A stretch of 45,660 nucleotides of DNA from Clostridiales bacterium (GTDB lineage Bacteria > Bacillota > Clostridia > Oscillospirales > Oscillospiraceae): NCBI GenBank assembly GCA_012520295.1, contig JAAYOP010000118.1, positions 1 to 45,660 on the forward strand, written 5' to 3'. The notes under the pieces are model-generated. The model was not told the DNA's origin, ran no database searches, and saw only the letters and a program-made list of their open reading frames with translations. Position numbers and translations under genes: made by a program. Below are positions 11,288 through 19,318 of this stretch, piece after piece (the stretch's first letter is position 1; each line of letters starts with the position of its first letter).

Positions 11288-12187
11288 TTGGATATTACGG
11301 ACAGCCTTGTTAGCAGGTATGACGAGGCGGTAGGCCTTTTTCCCCGGCCTTTGCGGGATGAGTTTATCCGTCTCCCCGTGGGAGAGAAGGCTCTGGCGGA
11401 GGAATTCAGACTCAGAGCAGGTAAGATGGCCGCGGTTTTACTGCCCGGAGGCGAAAAAGCCGTCAGAGTACCCATGACTCTGGCAGATTTGGGCAGGATA
11501 ACGGAGGCGGCTACCGAGGCCTCCATGCACTCAACCAGGGAGAGCCTGAAAAACGGATATATAACGGCGCCGGGGGGTCACAGAATAGGAATATGCGGCA
11601 CAGCGGTGGTCAAAGACGGCGAGGTTACAGGATTTCGGACGATATCCTCCCTGGCCGTCAGAATTTCCAAGGAATTGATCGGTATCGGCAGGGAGCTTAC
11701 AGGGAGCCTTTTTGAAAACGGGGAGTTTTTGTCAACCCTCATCATATCACCGCCGGGCGGAGGGAAAACAACCCTTTTGAGAGATATAATAAGGCTTGTC
11801 TCCGACAGGGGAAAACGAGTGTCCGTAGCCGACGAGAGGGGAGAAATAGCGGCACTCAAGGGAGGAATTCCCCAGTTTAACATAGGCAGGCACACCGATG
11901 TACTGGAATTCTGCCCGAGAGCGCAGGCGGTCATATTCCTTTTGAGAGCGATGAATCCGCAGATAATTGCCATGGACGAAATAACGGGTCCTGAGGATTT
12001 TGAGGCGCTGCGGAGCGCCGTGGGCTGCGGCGTGAAGCTTCTTGCCACCGCCCACAGTGCCAGCACCGGGGAAATGAAAAAAAGACAGCTTTACAGAGAA
12101 ATGCTTTCATGTGGGATTTTCGAGAGGATTGTCGTCATAGATAATAATGCAGGAAAAAGGAGCTATCGCATAGAGCACTGCCAATAG
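11288..12187 (+). CDS. spoIIIAA: Stage III sporulation protein AA, ATPase
   Basis: A 299-residue ATPase related to secretion NTPases. The Walker A SPPGGGKTT spans 154-162; the Walker B-like IIAMDEIT and the ADERGEI motif are present. It is made in the mother cell and is thought to power or assemble the SpoIIIA-SpoIIQ channel across the two forespore membranes. It starts at TTG 11288, 7 nt after AAAGAGG. The order AA to AH is the conserved clostridial/bacillar one. Confidence 0.96.
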   Translation: MDITDSLVSRYDEAVGLFPRPLRDEFIRLPVGEKALAEEFRLRAGKMAAVLLPGGEKAVRVPMTLADLGRITEAATEASMHSTRESLKNGYITAPGGHRIGICGTAVVKDGEVTGFRTISSLAVRISKELIGIGRELTGSLFENGEFLSTLIISPPGGGKTTLLRDIIRLVSDRGKRVSVADERGEIAALKGGIPQFNIGRHTDVLEFCPRAQAVIFLLRAMNPQIIAMDEITGPEDFEALRSAVGCGVKLLATAHSASTGEMKKRQLYREMLSCGIFERIVVIDNNAGKRSYRIEHCQ

Positions 12188-12208
12188 CTACAGAAGGGGG
12201 GGCTGAGC

Positions 12209-12718
12209 TTGCTGAGAATTGTCGGAGCCTTGATGGTTATATCCTGCTGCTCCATTATAGGTATGGGCTATGCCGGCGGGTTGAGGGCGAGAAAGAAAAA
12301 CCTGGCAGGCTTCATTGCGGCCCTTACCGTTATGAGAAGTGAAATATGCGACCTTTTGACGCCCATGCCGGAGCTTCTGGAGAGGATGGCGGGGCAGACA
12401 GAGCCGCCCATAAAGCAATTTTTCATTAACTGCCTGAGCTTTATGAAAATGCAAATGCCATTTTCTAAGGCCTGGGAAAAGGCTGTCCGTGAAACTGCCG
12501 GCCTGGAGCTTTATACGGAGGAAATTTTTTGCCTGTGCCGGCTGGGAATGCTGCTGGGCAGATATGAGGTGGAGGAGCAGAGGGTGGCAATAACCAGAAC
12601 CATTGTAAGGCTTGAGGAATTCCACAGGCGGGCCGGGGAGGATATGGCAGGCAGAGGGAAGGTATGCGCCGCCATGGGAATCAGTGCGGGACTTATGATA
12701 GCCATAATCATGATATAA
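12209..12718 (+). CDS. spoIIIAB: Stage III sporulation protein AB
   Basis: A 169-residue protein with an N-terminal membrane segment (LRIVGALMVISCCSIIGMGY), a helical cytoplasmic body resembling type II secretion GspF-like proteins, and a hydrophobic C-terminal tail (AAMGISAGLMIAIIMI). It starts at TTG 12209 after GAAGGGGGGG (12193-12202). Its stop codon lies inside a 12-bp hairpin, and a strong terminator follows, which is unusual inside this locus. Confidence 0.92.
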   Translation: MLRIVGALMVISCCSIIGMGYAGGLRARKKNLAGFIAALTVMRSEICDLLTPMPELLERMAGQTEPPIKQFFINCLSFMKMQMPFSKAWEKAVRETAGLELYTEEIFCLCRLGMLLGRYEVEEQRVAITRTIVRLEEFHRRAGEDMAGRGKVCAAMGISAGLMIAIIMI

Positions 12719-12740
12719 TAGTCGCATCGCGACTATTATA
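12714..12740 (+). terminator. Hairpin overlapping the spoIIIAB stop codon
   Basis: TATAATAGTCGC (12714-12725) and GCGACTATTATA (12729-12740) form a perfect 12-bp stem with a 3-nt loop, followed by CTTTTATG. The stop codon of spoIIIAB lies inside the 5' arm. It is probably a 3'-end or attenuation hairpin. Confidence 0.55.
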
Positions 12741-12815
12741 CTTTTATGTGCGCTCCCCCATCGCCCCTTTGCTGCAACCGGCGGCAAAGTCACATACTGT
12801 AAAACCAAATTTAAC

Positions 12816-12843
12816 AGCAGCCCCTCACCGGGGCTGCTTTTTT
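12816..12843 (+). terminator. Intrinsic terminator between spoIIIAB and spoIIIAC
   Basis: AGCAGCCCC (12816-12824) and GGGGCTGCT (12830-12838) form a 9-bp GC-rich stem with a 5-nt loop, followed by a six-T run (12838-12843). It is textbook in form and splits the spoIIIA locus. The gap 12719-13023 otherwise holds the stop-codon hairpin and the second 36-bp element; I see no gene in it. Confidence 0.85.
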
Positions 12844-12896
12844 ACCCTACCGCCGCAGGACGGTTAATGCCGTGTTTAAGTCAGAAATCAGTTCGG

Positions 12897-12932
12897 GTCA
12901 TAAATGTGGACAAAGCTTAATATTATGTATTA
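12897..12932 (+). repeat. 36-bp element, copy 2, upstream of spoIIIAC
   Basis: This is the second copy of the element found before spoIIIAA. It lies just after the AB/AC terminator and 91 nt before the spoIIIAC start. Conservation of TCATAAA, GGACAAAGCT, AATAT and ATGTA, in the same order and spacing, suggests both halves of the locus are initiated by the same factor. Confidence 0.6.
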
Positions 12933-13023
12933 CCTGCAGGACAGTCTCAAGTGTACTGCCCCTGATGACGCGAACTGTGTTACAGGACTGATGATACAAT
13001 CCGAATGATTTGAGGTTATGTAC

Positions 13024-13218
13024 ATGGAAGTCGATTTGATATTCAAAATCGCAGCCGTCGGTATAATTGTAGCAATTCTCAACCAGCTTTTAAAAAACTC
13101 CGGCAGGGATGAACAGGCTACCATGGTCACCATAGCGGGGCTGGTTGTGGTACTGGTCATAATAGTGAGGGAAATAAGCGACTTGTTTAACCTGATAAAG
13201 TCGCTGTTCGGACTATGA
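13024..13218 (+). CDS. spoIIIAC: Stage III sporulation protein AC
   Basis: A 64-residue protein with two hydrophobic helices (IFKIAAVGIIVAILNQLL and VTIAGLVVVLVIIV). I choose ATG 13024 over ATG 13018 because TGAGG (13011-13015) is then 8 nt upstream rather than 2. It belongs to the SpoIIIA channel complex in the outer forespore membrane. It resembles SpoIIIAD and overlaps or abuts it (1-nt gap). Confidence 0.93.
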   Translation: MEVDLIFKIAAVGIIVAILNQLLKNSGRDEQATMVTIAGLVVVLVIIVREISDLFNLIKSLFGL

Positions 13219-13219
13219 T

Positions 13220-13606
13220 ATGGAAATCCTTATAAAGGCCGCGGCTATAGGTATCGTTGCTTCCATCATCGGACTGGTGGTTAAAAAAAACAGTCCGGAA
13301 ATGGCCCTTATCCTTACGGTGAGCGCAGGGATTATCATAATTGGACTTGCTGTGACCATGTTTTCCGGACTGAAGAATTTTATCGAGGACCTTGCCGATA
13401 CGGCAGGAATATCCCAGGCCATAATTCTTCCTGTGATAAAAACCATCGGGATAGCCATAGCCGGCAGGATCGCATCGGATATTTGCAGTGATGCGGGTTA
13501 CTCCTCCTCGGCTTCAGCCATCGAGCTGGTTGCCGCAGTATCCGCCATATATGTTTCCATGCCTCTGATGAAAATGGTGATACAGATGCTTCAGAGCTTT
13601 ATGTAA
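13220..13606 (+). CDS. spoIIIAD: Stage III sporulation protein AD
   Basis: A 128-residue integral membrane protein with about four hydrophobic helices. Its N-terminal half resembles SpoIIIAC, and the segment IASDICSDAGYSSSASAIEL is a family hallmark. It starts 1 nt after the AC stop with no strong ribosome site, so it is likely translated by coupling. Confidence 0.94.
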   Translation: MEILIKAAAIGIVASIIGLVVKKNSPEMALILTVSAGIIIIGLAVTMFSGLKNFIEDLADTAGISQAIILPVIKTIGIAIAGRIASDICSDAGYSSSASAIELVAAVSAIYVSMPLMKMVIQMLQSFM

Positions 13607-13651
13607 TCAAAAGAAACCTCGCCGCGGGGAAATTAAAGGAATGCATTGCTA

Positions 13652-14887
13652 ATGAAAAGGTCTGTAAAGCTCATTACAACCGTATTGATGGCCCTTGTAC
13701 TTGCAACAAATGCTCTGGCATATGAAGGGGAAGATACCGAAATATCCGCTGGTGACGGAAGTGAAGCTATCGCCGCACATTCCGGTTTAAAGGAAGCTGG
13801 GTCACAGACTTATGGGGGTATGGGCAATGGGGACATGGCTGAGATAATCAATCGCCAGTATTCTTCCCTGGAGCTTGATAATCTTCGGGATTCCCTTCCG
13901 GAATCAGGGGCTGAAATAATGGGCGAGCTGGAGATTTCAAGTCACATGGATATGGATACGGGGCTGGGGAAGATATATGAAAAGGGATGCCGTGAGATTG
14001 GAGGCATATTAAAAGGCGCCCTGCGCAGCGCTGTAATTATTCTCATCATAGCAATTGTTTGCAGTGTATCCGAGAGCTTTTTTGAGAGCGGGGCTTTCGG
14101 GGAAGCGCCGAGTTATATCTCCTTTGCCGGCGTATTGGCGATATCCATAGTTGCCGTGGGTGATGTAAACGCGTTTATTGGATACGGGTATACCACCCTG
14201 GACGAGCTTAACGGAATTTCAAAGGTTTTGCTCCCCACACTGTCCGCTGCCGCTGCTGCAGGAGGGGCGGTGACCTCGGCGGCGGTAAAATATGCGGCGA
14301 CCGCGCTTTTTATGGATGTTTTGATCACTTTGGCAACGGGTCTGCTTATGCCGGTTATATATGCGTACATAGCCTCAAGTATAGCTGAGGCGGCCATTGG
14401 AGGTGAGGGGCTCTCCGGGGCTTCCGGTTTTCTTAAATGGCTGGCAACAACGATACTCACACTGCTGGTACTGTCATTTGTCGTATATATCAGCGTAACC
14501 GGAATAGTATCCTCCACTGCCGATGCGGCAACTATACGGGTGGCGAAAACGGCCCTGTCAACGGTATTTCCGGTGGTGGGAAGCATAATATCCGATGCCG
14601 CTTCATCGGTGCTGGCGGGAGCGTCGGTATTAAAAAATGCGATAGGGGTTTTCGGTATGCTTGCCGTTATAGCCATATGCCTTCTGCCATTTTTAAATCT
14701 AGGCGCCCATTATATCCTGTATAAAGCCGCCTCCAAGCTGAGTGCCACCATTTCAGGCGCCAGGATATCAAAGCTGGTCAGCAGCATAGGAACCGCCTTT
14801 GGCCTTGTAATGAGCCTTACCGGAGCCTGCGCTCTGATGCTGTTTTTTTCCATCATCTCCATGCTGAAGGTTGTGTCTGCCCAATGA
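13652..14887 (+). CDS. spoIIIAE: Stage III sporulation protein AE
   Basis: A polytopic membrane protein of about 411 residues with an N-terminal signal sequence (KRSVKLITTVLMALVLATNALA, predicted cleavage after ALA) and about seven hydrophobic segments from residue 125 onward. It is the largest membrane subunit of the SpoIIIA channel. The start is uncertain: AAAGGA (13635-13640) is 5 nt from TTG 13646 and 11 nt from ATG 13652; I prefer the ATG. The stop overlaps spoIIIAF (ATGA). Confidence 0.93.
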   Translation: MKRSVKLITTVLMALVLATNALAYEGEDTEISAGDGSEAIAAHSGLKEAGSQTYGGMGNGDMAEIINRQYSSLELDNLRDSLPESGAEIMGELEISSHMDMDTGLGKIYEKGCREIGGILKGALRSAVIILIIAIVCSVSESFFESGAFGEAPSYISFAGVLAISIVAVGDVNAFIGYGYTTLDELNGISKVLLPTLSAAAAAGGAVTSAAVKYAATALFMDVLITLATGLLMPVIYAYIASSIAEAAIGGEGLSGASGFLKWLATTILTLLVLSFVVYISVTGIVSSTADAATIRVAKTALSTVFPVVGSIISDAASSVLAGASVLKNAIGVFGMLAVIAICLLPFLNLGAHYILYKAASKLSATISGARISKLVSSIGTAFGLVMSLTGACALMLFFSIISMLKVVSAQ

Positions 14888-15369
14888 TTGAGCTGATAAA
14901 AAACTGGGTAATCAGCCTAGCGTCGGCTGCGCTGATATCGGGCATAGCCCGGTCCCTTGTGCCCCCGGGCAAGATGCGCAGGGTTGTGTCCCTGGTGTGC
15001 GGTTTTCTGACAATTGCAGTCATGCTGGGGCCCCTCCGGGAGTTTGATTTAAGCAGGTATTCCGAGTTTTTGGTGGAATTCAACAGCCAAACCCAGGCTT
15101 ACGGTTTGAGCTTGGAAAATGAGAATGCAAGACTGGTAAAAGCTATCATAGAGGAGAGGAGCGCGGCATATATATTGGACAAAGCAATATATTTGGGCAT
15201 TGTCAATTCTGAAGCAACCGTGGAGACAAAGTTCGGAGAAGGAGACTATCCCTATCCATGGAGCGTTACTCTCGGAGGGGAGGCGACTGCGGAACAAAAG
15301 GAGATGCTTGGTCGGTATATAGAAGCGGAGCTGGGAATACCGGCTGAGAGACAGTATTGGAGCGAATGA
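14884..15369 (+). CDS. spoIIIAF: Stage III sporulation protein AF
   Basis: A 161-residue protein with two N-terminal membrane helices (SLASAALISGIARSLV and VVSLVCGFLTIAVMLG) and a soluble C-terminal domain with the alpha/beta ring-building fold known in SpoIIIAF/AG. It starts within the spoIIIAE stop codon, a 4-nt ATGA overlap. Confidence 0.92.
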   Translation: MIELIKNWVISLASAALISGIARSLVPPGKMRRVVSLVCGFLTIAVMLGPLREFDLSRYSEFLVEFNSQTQAYGLSLENENARLVKAIIEERSAAYILDKAIYLGIVNSEATVETKFGEGDYPYPWSVTLGGEATAEQKEMLGRYIEAELGIPAERQYWSE

Positions 15370-15370
15370 T

Positions 15371-15922
15371 ATGGATGATATGGATATAAAAATAGCGGAT
15401 TTTTCCTACAGGGCAAAATCCGTCGTTAAAAAGCTAAAGAAATATAAGTATGTGCTTGTTGTTCTGGCGGCGGGAATTATTATCTTGCTCATGCCTTTGG
15501 GAAGCGGGAATAAGAGCCCGACCGGCAAAAGCCAGGAGCTTAGAATCCCGGCTTTCTCACTGGAGGAGCAGGAAAGGAAGATGGAAGAGGCTCTGTCAAA
15601 AATTGAAGGAGCTGGAAAAGTGACGGTAATGCTTACGTTGAAAAGCGATCTGGAGCAGCAAATAGCTTATGACGTGGAAACAGATTTGAGAACAGACGAT
15701 AACGGTTTCTATGAGTCAGACAGCCGGTCCAAGGTCGTGACCTTCTCCGCGGGCTCGGGGCGCCAGTCGCCCATTACGGTTAAATATATATACCCATGCT
15801 ATCAGGGCGCTCTGGTAATAACTCAGAGTACCAGCCCGGAGGTGAAGCTTCAAATTGTAAATGCGGTTGCGGCTCTGACGGGATTGTCAACAGACAGAAT
15901 TACTGTGGTGAAAGGAACATAA
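15371..15922 (+). CDS. spoIIIAG: Stage III sporulation protein AG
   Basis: A 183-residue protein with one membrane helix (KYVLVVLAAGIIILLMPLG, about 27-45) and a ring-forming extracytoplasmic domain (about 60-183) related to flagellar FliF and secretin ring domains. The conserved core TVKYIYPCYQGALVITQS is present. In Bacillus it forms a large ring in the intermembrane space. It starts 1 nt after the spoIIIAF stop. Confidence 0.94.
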   Translation: MDDMDIKIADFSYRAKSVVKKLKKYKYVLVVLAAGIIILLMPLGSGNKSPTGKSQELRIPAFSLEEQERKMEEALSKIEGAGKVTVMLTLKSDLEQQIAYDVETDLRTDDNGFYESDSRSKVVTFSAGSGRQSPITVKYIYPCYQGALVITQSTSPEVKLQIVNAVAALTGLSTDRITVVKGT

Positions 15923-15962
15923 ATTGAAAAAGTGCCGTTTTGACGGCGGAATGGAGCGAAAA

Positions 15963-16520
15963 ATGAAACTGTTTAAAAGAAACGCGATCATCTTAACGGT
16001 AGTTATGTTTTTGTGTGTGGCTGTATATCTGAACTGGTCGTATAACAGGAGCCATTCGGACGAAGGCGAATTAGGTGCTGTTGATGCGTCGTTTGAGGAT
16101 GAAACTGGAGACATCGGTGAGAGCGGTCTGTTCTATGGGGAGGATAATAACCTTTCGCAGGAGGTTTCAGACTACTTTTTCGATGCCAGACTGGCGCGGC
16201 AGCAGGCGAGGGACAGTGCCATATCCACGCTGCAGGAGGCAAGTCAGACTGAGGGGGCAACCCAGGAGTCAATCGATATGGCGGTCAACGCAATTACCGC
16301 AATGGCAGGCTACTCGCTGTCTGAGGCTGAAATCGAAACCCTGATAAAGGCAAAGGGCTTTGCAGATTGTGTTGTATTTCTGGAGGAGGACTCTGCTACC
16401 GTTGCCGTTCCAGCGCCTCAGGAAGGTTTGAGTACCAGCGCCGTTTCCCGTATTACCGACATCATACTGTCTGAAACCGACCTGACGGTGGAGCAAATAA
16501 AGATTATTGAAATAAAATAA
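15963..16520 (+). CDS. spoIIIAH: Stage III sporulation protein AH
   Basis: A protein of about 185 residues with an N-terminal anchor (MKLFKRNAIILTVVMFLCVA) and a C-terminal YscJ/FliF-like domain (about 85-185) that binds SpoIIQ from the forespore. ATG 15963 gives the usual family N-terminus and has GGAG 6 nt upstream. An in-frame TTG at 15924 with AAAGGA 7 nt upstream is a real alternative that would add 13 residues. It is the last gene of the spoIIIA locus. Confidence 0.93.
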   Translation: MKLFKRNAIILTVVMFLCVAVYLNWSYNRSHSDEGELGAVDASFEDETGDIGESGLFYGEDNNLSQEVSDYFFDARLARQQARDSAISTLQEASQTEGATQESIDMAVNAITAMAGYSLSEAEIETLIKAKGFADCVVFLEEDSATVAVPAPQEGLSTSAVSRITDIILSETDLTVEQIKIIEIK

Positions 16521-16640
16521 TGCCTTGCAAAAAAAAGCAGGTTTCCTCTTTTTGCAGGCAAATAACCCTGTTTTTACCCCTTTCAGATACATTGATTGGC
16601 TGTAAAACGGAAAAGGGCACACAGGTTGCAATCATTAACA
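16521..16640 (+). repeat. Dispersed intergenic repeat, copy A (degenerate)
   Basis: It carries the family core: GGCAAATAACCCTG, then TTTTTACCCC, TTTCAGATACATTGATTGGC and a downstream GGGCACACAGG. It begins directly after spoIIIAH, in the same sense. A 5' hairpin, 16521-16533 with 16549-16560 (one bulge), may also terminate the spoIIIA transcript. The central hairpin is decayed compared with copies B, C and E. Confidence 0.65.
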
Positions 16641-16653
16641 CAATGAAATAATT

Positions 16654-16689
16654 AGGAGGCCGGAGCATATTGGAAACGCTCGGGCTCCT
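16654..16689. other. Interrupted hairpin between repeat A and the orphan gene
   Basis: AGGAG (16654-16658) pairs with CTCCT (16685-16689), CC with GG, and GAGC (16663-16666) with GCTC (16678-16681). No T run follows. Function unknown; it may be leftover from a terminator. Confidence 0.35.
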
Positions 16690-16738
16690 ATTCATTTTGC
16701 CGGAATGTAATATGACAATATTCTCCGTATGCTGAGTC

Positions 16739-16744
16739 TATAAT
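16739..16744 (+). promoter_or_regulatory. Probable -10 box before the orphan secreted gene
   Basis: A perfect TATAAT lies 29 nt before the start codon at 16773. The region about 17 nt upstream (GACAAT near 16714-16719) matches a -35 box only weakly. Confidence 0.4.
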
Positions 16745-16772
16745 TTGTAACAACGGCAAACGGAGGGTAAAA

Positions 16773-17402
16773 ATGGGAAAACCGGAGAAAGCGGCAGCAA
16801 TCCTTGTAGCCTTCTTTATATTTATGTCAGGGAGTGCGGGTTTGGACATTGGCGGTCAACAAAACTTTGACGGTGATATAAAGTATTTTCAGGAGACCCG
16901 GCTCACTGACGGTGAGACAGCTCAGGCACTGGGCGGGATGCTGTCATGTGTTATCGGGGCAATGCTTGACAGACAGTGCTTTCTATTAGAAGGAGAGCCT
17001 GATGTTAAGCTTGCTTCCTTATCTGTTTTATACGCCGTTTACAGGAATGCCGCCCCCTACATATGTGAATACATAGACGATAGGGTAGCTGTGATATCCC
17101 AGTCCGGTATGGCACGGCTGTATTCAGGTATGTTTGCCCACGGCGAGCTGACGGCACTGGACACCGGGACGGCAGAAGAAAACGTTTATGTGCTTGGGGA
17201 CAAGATTGTCATTTTCATCATAAAGAAGCAGGGTGTCCGCCTGGATTGGGTTTCCGCTGAAAAAGAAAAGGACGGCTCAATGACTGTTTATTACCAGGTC
17301 GGAAAAAACGGTGCGGATATATGCCGGGCAAATGTAAATCTTACAAAGACAGGGGGCTGGGCTGCCGGATACAGCATAAACTCCATAGCTCTGACATATT
17401 AG
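16773..17402 (+). CDS. Uncharacterised exported protein
   Basis: A 209-residue protein with a hydrophobic N-terminus (AAAILVAFFIFMSGSAGLDI) that looks like a signal peptide or anchor without a lipobox cysteine. The mature part is mixed alpha/beta, with a possible domain at 70-130 (LSVLYAVYRNAAPYIC) and a beta-rich C-terminus. I do not recognise the family. GGAGGG (16762-16767) 5 nt upstream makes the start secure. It follows spoIIIA but has its own promoter-like sequence, so a sporulation role is only a positional guess. Confidence 0.6.
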   Translation: MGKPEKAAAILVAFFIFMSGSAGLDIGGQQNFDGDIKYFQETRLTDGETAQALGGMLSCVIGAMLDRQCFLLEGEPDVKLASLSVLYAVYRNAAPYICEYIDDRVAVISQSGMARLYSGMFAHGELTALDTGTAEENVYVLGDKIVIFIIKKQGVRLDWVSAEKEKDGSMTVYYQVGKNGADICRANVNLTKTGGWAAGYSINSIALTY

Positions 17403-17435
17403 TCATTGTCTGAGGGATTTGACGATTATTGATCC

Positions 17436-17489
17436 GATAAAAACACAATGGGCTGCTGTATAGTTAAAAGTTATACAGCAGCCCATTGT
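17436..17489 (-). terminator. Terminator of aspS
   Basis: A perfect 18-bp stem (17445-17462 with 17472-17489, 9-nt loop) separates convergent genes. On the minus strand it is followed by TGTTTTTATC, so it mainly ends the hisS-aspS transcript; it could also stop the orphan gene from the other side. Confidence 0.85.
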
Positions 17490-17499
17490 AGCGTTGGCT

Positions 17500-19275
17500 T
17501 TATTCCAAAATACTCAGACCCAGCTCCTCAAGCTGCGCGTCGTCTACCACATCAGGGCAATCCGTCATGGGCTCCGAAGCGTTTTGAAGCTTTGGAAAGG
17601 CTATTACATCCCGCAGGCTATCGCATTCAAGAAGCTGCATAACAAGACGGTCCAGTCCGATGCCCATGCCGCCGTGGGGAGGAGCACCGTATTTAAAGGC
17701 ATCAAGCAGGTAGCCGAATTTACGCCTGGCCTCCTCCTCGGAAAGGCCGAGAATCCTGAAAATACGGCTTTGAAGCTCCGGATTTGTTATTCTGATGGAG
17801 CCGCTTGACAACTCGATGCCGTTTAAAACAAGGTCCCAGGCTTTGGCGCGCACTTTGGACTTTTCGGTTTCCAGATAGTCTGTGCATTCGTCCATAGGTG
17901 AGGTAAAGGGGTGGTGCATGGCCACATACTGTCCGGTTTCCTTGTCATATTCAAAAAACGGGATTTCCACAATCCAGAGAAGGTTATATACCCCCTTGGG
18001 TATAAGGTCCAGCTTTTTTGCCAGCTCGGTGCGAAGGCTGCCCAGCTGAAACAATACATTGCTTGTGTCCCCGTCGGAAATGATTAAAACCACATCACCC
18101 TCTTCGGCACCAGCCTTTTCCACGATGGCCTTTATTTCATCCTCGGTCATAAACCTGGAAAAGGAGGAGGTCACACCGTCACCGGTCAGTCTTATCCATG
18201 CAATGCCTTTTCCGCCTATGCCCTTTATATAATCTGTCAGCTTGTCCAGTTCCTTGCGGCTCAATACATTAACGGAATTCTTCGCGCAAATCCCTCTGAC
18301 GCTGCCGCCCTCCTCAAGTGCAGAGGTGAACACGCGGAAGTCGCAGCCGGATACAAGGTCGCTTATATCAAATATCTCCATGGTATAGCGTGTGTCGGGC
18401 TTGTCGGTGCCAAAGCGCTCCATTGCTTCCCTATAGGTCATTCTGGGAAGGGGCAGGTCGATTTCCATGCCCATTATTTCGCCGAAAAGGCGTGCCAGAT
18501 AACCCTCCACCATCTCGATAATATCGTCCATATCCACAAAGGACATTTCCAGATCTATCTGGGTGAATTCCGGTTGCCTGTCGGCTCTGCTGTCCTCATC
18601 CCGGAAGCTGCGGGCAAGCTGGATATACCTGTCGAACCCGGCCACCATTGAAAGCTGCTTATAGAGCTGGGGGGACTGGGGAAGAGCATAGAATTTGCCC
18701 TTGTGGAGGCGGCTGGGGACCAGATAGTCCCTGGCGCCCTCCGGAGTTGATTTTATGAGTATGGGCGTCTCAATTTCAATAAAGCCGTTTTCGTCGAAAT
18801 AGTCTCGGGTGAGCTTAGCCACCCTGTGGCGAAGCATTATGTTGCGCTGCAAATTCGGTCGTCTGAGATCCAGATAGCGATGTTTCATTCGCGTAGCTTC
18901 ATTTGTAGCGCAATTTTCGGTTATTTCAAAGGGCGGAGTCTCGGACACGGCCAATATGCGAAGCTCGGTGACCTCGACTTCTATGTCCCCTGTGGGAATT
19001 TCCTTGTTTTTTGAGGAACGCTCGCGAATACGCCCTGTGGCAGCAAGGACATATTCCGGCTTAACCTGAGATGCCTTTTTAAAAAGCTCCCTGGGGGTGT
19101 TGTCATCAAAGGCCAGCTGGAGAATGCCTGTCCTGTCTCTTAAATCAATGAACAGCAGGCCGCCCAAATCTCTTACTCTTTGCACCCAACCGCATACGGA
19201 GACTTCCTTATGCCTGTCTGCCAGTCTGAAATTGCCGCAATATCCGGTTCTCTTGAAATTAACTAGGTTATCCAT
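17500..19275 (-). CDS. aspS: Aspartyl-tRNA synthetase
   Basis: A 591-residue class II synthetase that charges tRNA-Asp. It has an N-terminal OB-fold anticodon-binding domain (about 1-110), motif 2 (FRDEDSRADRQPEFTQID), the bacterial GAD insertion (about 290-410) and motif 3 (GMGIGLDRLVMQL). Length is normal. The ribosome site AGGAG lies 9 nt before the ATG. It follows hisS by 43 nt, the same hisS-aspS pairing as in Bacillus. Confidence 0.98.
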   Translation of the reverse strand: MDNLVNFKRTGYCGNFRLADRHKEVSVCGWVQRVRDLGGLLFIDLRDRTGILQLAFDDNTPRELFKKASQVKPEYVLAATGRIRERSSKNKEIPTGDIEVEVTELRILAVSETPPFEITENCATNEATRMKHRYLDLRRPNLQRNIMLRHRVAKLTRDYFDENGFIEIETPILIKSTPEGARDYLVPSRLHKGKFYALPQSPQLYKQLSMVAGFDRYIQLARSFRDEDSRADRQPEFTQIDLEMSFVDMDDIIEMVEGYLARLFGEIMGMEIDLPLPRMTYREAMERFGTDKPDTRYTMEIFDISDLVSGCDFRVFTSALEEGGSVRGICAKNSVNVLSRKELDKLTDYIKGIGGKGIAWIRLTGDGVTSSFSRFMTEDEIKAIVEKAGAEEGDVVLIISDGDTSNVLFQLGSLRTELAKKLDLIPKGVYNLLWIVEIPFFEYDKETGQYVAMHHPFTSPMDECTDYLETEKSKVRAKAWDLVLNGIELSSGSIRITNPELQSRIFRILGLSEEEARRKFGYLLDAFKYGAPPHGGMGIGLDRLVMQLLECDSLRDVIAFPKLQNASEPMTDCPDVVDDAQLEELGLSILE

Positions 19276-19318
19276 CTTTTTATACTCCTGTCTATATATC
19301 GCCGCCTGGGCTGAAGAA

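Noticed and set aside
12188-12808. 206-codon minus-strand frame opposite spoIIIAB
   Set aside because: It lies antisense to a clear spoIIIAB with matching motifs, has no ribosome site and has an overlap-typical composition.
14113-14676. 187-codon minus-strand frame opposite spoIIIAE
   Set aside because: It is a frame shadow: low-complexity Ala/Ser/Thr translation antisense to the membrane segments of spoIIIAE.
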